A DNA stretch of 11,215 nucleotides from Rhodocyclaceae bacterium (GTDB taxonomy: Bacteria; Pseudomonadota; Gammaproteobacteria; Burkholderiales; Rhodocyclaceae). Position 1 is the stretch's first letter; every line of letters begins with the position of its first letter. Location: assembly GCA_017444505.1 (NCBI GenBank), contig JAFSWK010000154.1, positions 1 through 11,215 on the forward strand. Reading direction: 5' to 3'. Below, piece after piece: positions 6,536 through 11,215 of this stretch. The notes beneath the pieces were generated by a model that was not told the DNA's origin, did not search any database, and saw nothing but the letters and a program-made list of their open reading frames with translations. Made by a program: the position numbers and the translations under genes.

Positions 6536-6718
6536 GCTTTTCTCTCAGCAATTTCTCGCCTCATTCATGTTGTGGCAGCGGAGCGGGACTGCACATCATA
6601 CCCTTTACAGGAACACCTCCGTCGCGAACCGCATGGCTTGGCTGGCCTGCTGACTGCCTCGCTGATTCCCCTCTTTTGTATCCACGGGCGGCAAAAGCGG
6701 CGGTGCGTGGGCGGGCGT
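6536..6718. other. Intergenic region between the divergent yhcG-type and symporter genes
   Basis: Most of a 261-bp gap. I see no RNA gene, riboswitch signature (a glycine riboswitch was specifically looked for, since this symporter family sometimes carries one), or credible small gene. On the minus strand TATGAT (6595-6600) would make a reasonable -10 box for the yhcG-type gene, but no -35 box is at the proper distance. Confidence 0.4.
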
Positions 6719-6727
6719 TGTTACAAT
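6719..6727 (+). promoter_or_regulatory. Possible extended -10 promoter of the symporter gene
   Basis: TG at 6719-6720, one base, then TACAAT (6722-6727) matches the extended -10 form TGnTAtAAT with one substitution. No -35 box is seen 17 bp upstream, which extended -10 promoters can tolerate. A start near 6734 would give a leader of about 60 bases. That leader contains a tandem TTTGCCG pair (6740-6753) of unknown meaning. Confidence 0.4.
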
Positions 6728-6796
6728 GGCGTAAGGCGTTTTGCCGTTTGCCGTTTTTCCGGATTCATTCATTACACGACAGGGAGAAATTACGAT

Positions 6797-8290
6797 ATGG
6801 AACCACAAGCCGCCGCTTCTTTCATCGACCAGATTCACAACCTCATCAACCTGCTCAACGGCCCGCTATGGACGTGGCTGGTGCCGCTGCTGCTGGGCAC
6901 GGGGCTGTTTTTTACGCTGCGTTCCGGTTTCGTGCAGGTGCGGCTGTTCCGCGATAGCGTCCGCGCCATGTTCGGCAGCCGCACGCAAGGCGACGATGAA
7001 CACGGCCACGGCATTACGTCGTTTCAGGCATTCGCCACCGGGCTGGCCAGCCGGGTGGGCACGGGCAACATCGCCGGTGTCGCCATCGCCATTGCCACCG
7101 GCGGCCCCGGCGCGGTGTTCTGGATGTGGATTACCGCCTTGCTGGGCATGAGTTCGGCCTTTGCCGAATCTTCGCTGGCGCAGCTTTTCAAGGTGCGCGA
7201 CCACGGCAACCGCCAGTTTCGCGGCGGCCCCGCCTACTACATTACGCAAGGCATGGGGCAAAAATGGATGGGCGTGCTCTTTGCGATTAGCCTGATTTTC
7301 TGCTTTGGCTTCGCCTTCAACGCGATTCAGGCCAATACCATCATCGAAGCGGTGAAATCCAGCACCGGCTGCGTGGAGGCCGAAGATGTCTGCCAGCAAG
7401 GCTGGATGGTCTACAAGCATGTGGGCGGCGCCATCCTGATTATTCTCAGTGCGCCGATTATCTTCGGCGGCATCCGCCGCGTAGCGCGCTTTGCCGAAGC
7501 CGTCGTGCCGGTGATGGCGGCGCTGTACCTGCTCATGGCGTGCTACGTGGTGCTCGCCAACCTGGGCGCGGTGCCTGCCGTGTTCGGCATGATTTTCGAC
7601 AGCGCCTTCACGCTGGACGCCGCCGGTGGCGGTCTGCTGGGCGGCATGGTCTCGTAGGCGATGATGCTGGGCATCAAGCGCGGCCTGTTCTCGAACGAGG
7701 CCGGCATGGGTTCGGCGCCCAACGCCGCTGCCGCCGCAGACGTGAAACACCCCGTCTCGCAAGGCTTGATTCAGATGCTCGGCGTGTTTGTCGATACGCT
7801 GATTGTCTGCTCGTGCACCGCCTTCATCATCCTGCTCTCTGGCGTGCATACGGGCGACGGTTCGCTGACCGGCGCGCAGCTCACCCAAGCGGCGCTGGAA
7901 TCGCAGGTCGGCAGCTTCGGGCAGTATTTCCTCGTCGTCGTGCTCTTTCTGTTTGCCTTCTCGTCGATTATTGGCAACTATGCCTACGCCGAATCGAACA
8001 TGCAGTTCATCCACAGCTCTCGGCGCACGATGGTGATGTTCCGCATGGTGGTGCTGGGCTTCGTCTATTTCGGCGCCATCAACAGCGTGCCAGTGGTCTG
8101 GGACCTGGGCGACTTGACGATGGGCGTGATGGCCGTCATCAACCTCGTCGCCATCCTCATCCTCAGCCCGATGGTCTTTTTGCTGCTGAAAGACTATTTG
8201 CGGCAACAACAAGCCGGCGAGACGCCGCAGTTCAAACTCACGGACTACCCCGAACTGCAAGCCAAGGTGCACTCCGACCTCTGGAACTGA
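6797..8290 (+). pseudogene. Alanine/glycine:cation symporter (AGCS family), interrupted by an in-frame TAG
   Basis: Inner-membrane Na+- or H+-coupled alanine/glycine importer of the AGCS (DagA/AlsT) family. Translation starts at ATG 6797 behind AGGGAG (6781-6786) and stops at a TAG (7655-7657) after 286 residues. Directly after this TAG the same frame continues without further stops to 8290, giving 497 residues in all, the normal family length. Family blocks lie on both sides. Before the TAG are FFTLRSGFVQ, GTGNIAGVAIAIATGGPGA and FRGGPAYYI. After it are GIKRGLFSNEAGMGSAPNAA and VFVDTLIVCSCTAFIILL. In homologues I recall, the interrupted position (MVS-x-AMM) is commonly Gln, so CAG to TAG, one transition, is the likely change. 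The gene is otherwise intact, which suggests a recent mutation, a sequencing error, or amber suppression. If the TAG is real and not read through, the product lacks its last roughly 40% and should be inactive. A restart at ATG 7661 would make only a C-terminal fragment. Confidence 0.9.
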
Positions 8291-8303
8291 CCGCCCGCAT
8301 CCC

Positions 8304-8317
8304 GCCCCGCGCGGGGC
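8304..8317. repeat. GC-only palindrome after the symporter gene
   Basis: GCCCCGC followed at once by GCGGGGC forms a perfect 14-bp palindrome starting 14 bases after the symporter stop codon. No T-run follows it on either strand, so it is not a canonical terminator. It may act as a weak 3'-end barrier. Confidence 0.45.
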
Positions 8318-8321
8318 AATG

Positions 8322-8354
8322 AAAAACCGCCGCCGGATCGCCTACGGCGGCGGT
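8322..8354 (-). terminator. Minus-strand rho-independent terminator between the symporter and phosphoribosyltransferase genes
   Basis: ACCGCCGCCG (8326-8335) pairs with CGGCGGCGGT (8345-8354) around a 9-base loop. Read on the minus strand, the hairpin is followed by five T residues (complement of A8322-A8326). It therefore ends leftward transcription, although the genes on both sides run rightward. The only minus-strand gene that could use it is dmeF, whose transcript would first run antisense through the whole phosphoribosyltransferase gene. On the plus strand no T-run follows, so it is a poor terminator for the symporter gene. Confidence 0.7.
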
Positions 8355-8403
8355 GAGGTTAGGCATGGAGTTGTTCGTGCTGCAATGAGCAAGGAGGCCA
8401 TTC

Positions 8404-8847
8404 ATGCATTATCCGTTTGATGAGTTTGCCAGCGATGTGCGCCATCTTGCGCGCGCCATCCGCGATAGCTTTGATGCGCAGGCGCTGGTGGCGGTTTCGC
8501 GTGGCGGCATGACGCTGGGGCACGCGCTTGCGGTGGCGCTGGCAAACCGCAACCTGTTTGCCATCAATGCCGTGCATTACGAGGGCGAGCGGCGGCTGGA
8601 TACGGTGAAACTGTTTAACGTGCCTGACCTTTCCGGCTTTGCGCGCGTTTTGTTGATTGACGACATCGTCGATAGCGGCGAGACCATGACGGCCATCCGC
8701 GCATTGCTGGCGAGCCGCTATCCGGCGCTGGAAGTGCGCGTGGCGTCCTTGTTTTACAAGCGCGGCGCGCGCGTGCAGCCGGATTTCACCCGCCACGAGG
8801 CACACGACTGGTTGACATTTTTCTGGGACATCACGCTCAACGATTGA
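8404..8847 (+). CDS. Phosphoribosyltransferase, xanthine-guanine/hypoxanthine type
   Basis: Type I phosphoribosyltransferase that would couple a purine base to PRPP in nucleotide salvage. The product is 147 residues (E. coli Gpt is about 152). The PRPP-binding signature VLLIDDIVDSGETM is at ~82-95, and the N-terminal VAVSRGGMTLGHALA (~29-43) matches the Gpt loop. The late DWLTFFWDI (~135-143) resembles the W...PWD element by which Gpt-type enzymes hold the purine base. This supports xanthine/guanine/hypoxanthine rather than orotate or adenine as substrate, but exact specificity is not readable, so no gene symbol is given. An excellent ribosome-binding site, AAGGAGG (8391-8397), precedes ATG 8404. 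The 113-bp gap to the symporter gene holds two hairpins but no clear sigma-70 promoter. The stop lies 24 bp from that of convergent dmeF, with only a short GC hairpin (8849-8866, no T-run) between. Confidence 0.88.
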   Translation: MHYPFDEFASDVRHLARAIRDSFDAQALVAVSRGGMTLGHALAVALANRNLFAINAVHYEGERRLDTVKLFNVPDLSGFARVLLIDDIVDSGETMTAIRALLASRYPALEVRVASLFYKRGARVQPDFTRHEAHDWLTFFWDITLND

Positions 8848-8871
8848 CGGCGCGGCGGCGCGCGCCCGCGC

Positions 8872-9813
8872 TCAGTGCGCTTCGCTGCGGCTGACTTCAA
8901 TAATCGGGTGATGCAGGCCGGGCAGGTCGGCGAGCAGGGCGCGGCATTCGTCCGGCGTGGGCACCGCCTCGCCCGCGCAGCGCAGGGCGGCGACCAGCGT
9001 CCAGGCGTTTTGCCCGACGCGCCAGAGGTGAAAATCGGTAATCACGCAATCGGGCAGGGCGGCAAGACGCGCCTGAATCTGCGCGGCGAGCGCGCCGTGT
9101 TCCTGACGGTCAAGCAACACGGCGGCGGTCTGCCGCATCAGCGTCACCGACCAGCGCAAAATCAGCACGCAGGCGGCCAGCGCAATCACGGGGTCGAGCC
9201 AGTTCCACTGCCACAGCCAGGCGGCGGCCAGCCCCAGCAGGGCGGCCAGCGAGGTAACGAGGTCAGCCAGAATGTGCAAAAAGGCGGCGCGCAGGTTGCT
9301 GTCTGGCGCGTGGTCGTGGTGGTGTTCGTGCGCGTGCGCATGACCGGCGTGTTCATGCGCGTGCCCTTCGTGCAGCAAACCGGCGCAAATCAGGTTGATG
9401 ACCAGACCCAGTGCGGTGACGATGAATGCTTCGCGGGCGTAAAGCGGCTGCGGGGCAAGCAGGCGGTGCAGCGATTCGCCCGCCAGAAAGACGGTGGACA
9501 GCGCCAGAAACAGCGTGCTGCTGTATGCGGCCAAGTCGCCAATCTTGCCGCTGCCGAAGCTCAGTCGGCGATCCAGCGCATAGCGGCGCACCAGCGCGTA
9601 GGAAAGCGCCGCCAGCCCCAGCGCCAGCGCGTGTCCGGCCATGTGGATGCCGTCGGCGAGCAGCGCCATGGAGCCGGTGAGCCAGCCGCAGGCGACTTCG
9701 CCCAGCATGGTGACGAAGGTAATGAGGGCGGCCAGACGGGTGCGGCGCTCGGCGCGGCGCGTGCCGGTCTGACCAAAATCGTGCGGATGGGCGGGATGGG
9801 AAGCGGCGAACAT
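8872..9813 (-). CDS. dmeF: CDF family Co(II)/Ni(II) efflux transporter DmeF
   Basis: Cation diffusion facilitator in the inner membrane that exports divalent metal by proton antiport. Members of the DmeF branch mainly protect against cobalt and nickel. The product is 313 residues. Support: N-terminal ERRTRLAAL (~22-30); the TM2 metal site LADGIHMAGHA (~52-62) with HxxxH (His57, His61), where ZitB/YiiP-type proteins have Hx3D or Dx3D; SFGSGKIGDLAAY (~85-97); a His-rich loop (~148-168); the TM5 site HILAD (His180, Asp184); and the C-terminal domain with TDFHLWRVGQNAW (~259-271). The HxxxH pair and DFHLWRVG point to DmeF. The frame extends to a GTG at 9870, but homologue alignment favours ATG 9813. 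It has no ribosome-binding site, yet a good promoter ends seven bases upstream, suggesting a leaderless mRNA. No DmeR/RcnR-type regulator gene is in the window. Confidence 0.9.
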   Translation of the reverse strand: MFAASHPAHPHDFGQTGTRRAERRTRLAALITFVTMLGEVACGWLTGSMALLADGIHMAGHALALGLAALSYALVRRYALDRRLSFGSGKIGDLAAYSSTLFLALSTVFLAGESLHRLLAPQPLYAREAFIVTALGLVINLICAGLLHEGHAHEHAGHAHAHEHHHDHAPDSNLRAAFLHILADLVTSLAALLGLAAAWLWQWNWLDPVIALAACVLILRWSVTLMRQTAAVLLDRQEHGALAAQIQARLAALPDCVITDFHLWRVGQNAWTLVAALRCAGEAVPTPDECRALLADLPGLHHPIIEVSRSEAH

Positions 9814-9820
9814 GCGGCAG

Positions 9821-9849
9821 TTTATACCGCAGGCGGCGTGCGCTGACAA
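9821..9849 (-). promoter_or_regulatory. Sigma-70 promoter of dmeF placing the transcription start at the ATG
   Basis: On the minus strand TTGTCA (9849-9844, 5 of 6 to consensus) and TATAAA (9826-9821, 5 of 6) are separated by exactly 17 bp. Only seven bases separate the -10 box from ATG 9813, so transcription should start on or next to the A of the ATG. It lies just behind the cysK terminator, so it would give dmeF its own transcription unit. Confidence 0.68.
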
Positions 9850-9871
9850 TCGCGCGCAAGGCGCGGGCACA

Positions 9872-9916
9872 GAAAAACCGGCGGCTGCGGGCGCGTGCGT
9901 TGCCCGAAGCCGCCGG
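9872..9916 (-). terminator. Rho-independent terminator after cysK
   Basis: CCGGCGGCT (9878-9886) pairs with AGCCGCCGG (9908-9916). An inner stem, CGGGC (9888-9892) with GCCCG (9902-9906), continues it past one G/A mismatch. Read leftward, five T residues follow (complement of 9873-9877). It begins 17 bases after the cysK stop codon and insulates dmeF from cysK. Confidence 0.88.
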
Positions 9917-9933
9917 GGAGGGAAAATTGCGCG

Positions 9934-10863
9934 TCAGACTGCCAAATCCGCGTAAAGCGGGGTGCTCAGATAGCGTTCGCCAAACGAAGGCAGGATGACG
10001 ACAATCAGCTTGCCGGCGTTTTCCGGTCTGGCCGCGAGACGGGCGGCAGCGGCCAGCGCCGCGCCCGAAGAAATGCCGACCGGCAAACCTTCTTCGCGCG
10101 CTGCGCGGCGGGCAAACGTGAAGGCGTCTTCGTTGCTGACGGGGAGGATTTCGTCATAAACGCGGGTGTTGAGCACTTCGGGCACGAAGCCCGCGCCGAT
10201 GCCCTGAATGCTGTGCGGGCCTTTTTCGCCGCCGGAGAGCACCGGCGAGCTTTCCGGCTCCACGGCCACGGCGCGAAACTCCGGTTTGCGCGCCTTGATG
10301 ACTTCGCCAATGCCGGTGATGGTGCCGCCCGTGCCGACGCCGGCGACGAGGATGTCGACCTTGCCGTCGGTATCGCGCCAGATTTCTTCGGCGGTGGTGC
10401 GGCGGTGCACTTCGGGGTTGGCGGGGTTGTTGAACTGGCGCAGCGGCAGATAGCGCGAATCGCTGGCGATGAGTTCTTCCATCTTGCGGATGGCGCCCGG
10501 CATACCTTCCGCGCCCGGCGTGAGGATGAGTTCCGCACCAAAGGCACGCAACAGCGCGCGGCGTTCGCGGCTCATGGTCTCGGGCATGGTAAGCACCAGC
10601 CGATAACCGCGCGAAGCGGCGACCATCGCCAGCGCAATGCCGGTGTTGCCGCTGGTGGCTTCGATGAGGATGGTGTCGGGGCGGATTTCGCCGCGCGCTT
10701 GCGCCGCGTCAATCATCGCCGCGCCGATGCGGTCTTTCACGCGGTGCGCGGGGTTCAGGTATTCCAGTTTGACGGCGACGGTGGCCGCGCCGGTAATCAG
10801 GCGGTTGAGGCGTACCAGCGGCGTGTTGCCGATGGCTTCGGTGACGTTGTTGGCGATTTTCAT
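9934..10863 (-). CDS. cysK: Cysteine synthase A (O-acetylserine sulfhydrylase)
   Basis: PLP-dependent cytoplasmic enzyme that makes L-cysteine from O-acetylserine and sulfide, the last step of sulfur assimilation. The product is 309 residues, typical of short CysK forms. Visible motifs: IGNTPLVRL (~11-19), NPAHRVKDRIG (~37-47) with Lys43 as the PLP Schiff-base lysine, substrate loop EATSGNTGIAL (~68-78), phosphate-binding GVGTGGTITG (~175-184), HSIQGIGAGFVP (~217-228) and GISSGAA (~263-269) with Ser266 near the pyridine nitrogen. The IQGIGAGFVP element fits CysK better than CysM. His-Arg before VKDR differs from the usual PSxSVK form, but the lysine is kept. ATG 10863 has AAGGAA (10871-10876, minus) at good spacing; the longer frame to 10926 lacks family support. 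pdxH lies upstream on the same strand, about 106 bp away; a separate promoter is likely but not clearly seen. Confidence 0.96.
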   Translation of the reverse strand: MKIANNVTEAIGNTPLVRLNRLITGAATVAVKLEYLNPAHRVKDRIGAAMIDAAQARGEIRPDTILIEATSGNTGIALAMVAASRGYRLVLTMPETMSRERRALLRAFGAELILTPGAEGMPGAIRKMEELIASDSRYLPLRQFNNPANPEVHRRTTAEEIWRDTDGKVDILVAGVGTGGTITGIGEVIKARKPEFRAVAVEPESSPVLSGGEKGPHSIQGIGAGFVPEVLNTRVYDEILPVSNEDAFTFARRAAREEGLPVGISSGAALAAAARLAARPENAGKLIVVILPSFGERYLSTPLYADLAV

Positions 10864-10920
10864 GGTGCAATTCCTTGGGGTTGGTTTGTTGTGGGGTTGA
10901 CTGTACCCGGGATGGAATAT

Positions 10921-10966
10921 GCACATTGCGCATGTTGCGCGATATTTTTATTCTTTGTGCGAATAA
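10921..10966. other. AT-rich gap with short repeats between pdxH and cysK
   Basis: This stretch is noticeably richer in A and T than the rest. It holds TTGCGC twice (10926-10931 with a neighbouring T, and 10935-10940), an ACAT/ATGT inverted pair around TGCGC, and a weak 6-bp TTATTC/GAATAA hairpin (10948-10953 with 10961-10966). It is the natural place for the cysK promoter and for an activator such as CysB, but no box is convincing enough to call. Confidence 0.3.
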
Positions 10967-10969
10967 CAA

Positions 10970-11215
10970 TCAGGGCGATAGGCGCACGCGCTGCCAGTCG
11001 CCCGCGTCTGTGCGGCGGTAGGCGATGCGGTCATGCAGGCGCGAGGGGCGGCCTTGCCAGAATTCCCAGTAATCCGGTTGCAGGCGGTAGCCGCCCCAAT
11101 GCGGCGGGCGCGGCGGGTTCAGGCCGAATTTGAGGCCGTACTCGGCGGCGCGCTTGATAAGCGCCGTGCGGCTGGCAAGCTCCGCGCTCTGCTCGGATGC
11201 CCAGGCACCGATGCG
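10970..11215 (-). CDS. pdxH: Pyridoxamine 5'-phosphate oxidase, C-terminal part (cut by window edge)
   Basis: FMN-dependent oxidase that converts pyridoxine or pyridoxamine 5'-phosphate to PLP, the final step of vitamin B6 synthesis and salvage. Only the last 81 residues are inside the window; the start lies beyond the right edge. The visible part has the family's RIGAWASEQSAEL (~1-13), where homologues have R.IGAW.S.QS, then PPHWGGYRL (~37-45) and the PdxH signature EFWQGRPSRLHDR (~51-63) with FMN- and substrate-contacting Trp, Gln, Arg and His. It ends in the typical W..RLSP-type tail at TGA (10972-10970). No disruption is visible. The order pdxH then cysK on one strand pairs a PLP producer with a PLP user, but there is no evidence of co-transcription beyond orientation. 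Confidence 0.95.
   Translation of the reverse strand, partial: RIGAWASEQSAELASRTALIKRAAEYGLKFGLNPPRPPHWGGYRLQPDYWEFWQGRPSRLHDRIAYRRTDAGDWQRVRLSP

Noticed and set aside
5477..6796. Long in-frame N-terminal extension of the symporter
   Set aside because: It is antisense to the yhcG-type gene, has no homology, and the ATG at 6797 has a good ribosome-binding site and family-like N-terminus.
6536..6796. Glycine riboswitch before the amino-acid symporter
   Set aside because: None of the conserved glycine-aptamer blocks could be found and the leader after the proposed start is only about 60 bases.
6866..8272. 468-residue minus-strand open frame antisense to the symporter gene
   Set aside because: It is rich in His, Gln, Arg and Ala with no family motifs, and exactly covers a strongly recognised gene on the other strand: a GC-rich antisense shadow.
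8875..9846. 323-residue plus-strand open frame antisense to dmeF
   Set aside because: Low-complexity Gln/Gly/Arg composition, no motifs, and fully opposite a clear CDF transporter.
9895..11133. 412-residue plus-strand open frame antisense to cysK and pdxH
   Set aside because: It covers two recognised genes on the other strand and shows no protein family of its own.
1..11215. tRNA/rRNA genes, CRISPR arrays, insertion-sequence ends, DNA uptake-sequence arrays
   Set aside because: Scanning by eye found no cloverleaf, no regularly spaced repeats, no transposase and no recurrent 9-12-base uptake word. Recurrent GCGGGCG-type words are parts of separate terminators.

Overview
The window is a chromosomal stretch of a GC-rich (roughly 60% or more by eye) Gram-negative bacterium. 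Its closest recognisable relatives are gammaproteobacterial: LysO, Kbp/YgaU, NagZ, YbhL-type Bax inhibitor, CysK and PdxH all read like E. coli-type proteins. A Cardiobacterium-like or similar host is only a guess. No tRNA, rRNA, insertion sequence, CRISPR array or prophage was seen. Most genes are housekeeping or stress functions. Two accessory-type genes are present: a DNA adenine methyltransferase and a YhcG/DUF1016 nuclease.

Layout. A lysine exporter gene (lysO, minus) diverges from a small heat-shock gene (hsp20, plus). hsp20 has a near-perfect heat-shock sigma promoter and ends in a strong terminator. Then comes kbp/ygaU (BON + LysM, plus), whose terminator runs into the stop codon of a convergent minus-strand gene for a gamma-class N6-adenine DNA methyltransferase. 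That gene is translationally coupled (TGATG overlap) behind nagZ (minus). nagZ diverges from a ybhL/yccA-type Bax-inhibitor gene (plus, own terminator). A yhcG-type PDDEXK nuclease gene follows (minus); it carries two in-frame DNA palindromes exactly 108 bp apart. Next is an alanine/glycine:cation symporter gene (plus) split by one in-frame TAG. A xanthine-guanine-type phosphoribosyltransferase gene (plus) converges on a DmeF-type Co/Ni efflux gene (minus), which appears to be transcribed as a leaderless mRNA. cysK (minus, with its own terminator) and the 3' part of pdxH (minus, cut by the window edge) complete the window.

Functional picture. The genes are mostly independent transcription units rather than one pathway. 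Common themes are envelope and stress homeostasis (Hsp20, Kbp, NagZ muropeptide recycling, Bax inhibitor), amino-acid and metal transport (LysO, AGCS, DmeF), and PLP/cysteine metabolism (PdxH makes the PLP that CysK uses). The observations most worth following are the covarying twin palindromes inside yhcG, the amber-interrupted symporter, the orphan methyltransferase coupled to nagZ, and the leaderless promoter of dmeF. I do not see a convincing new multi-gene system.
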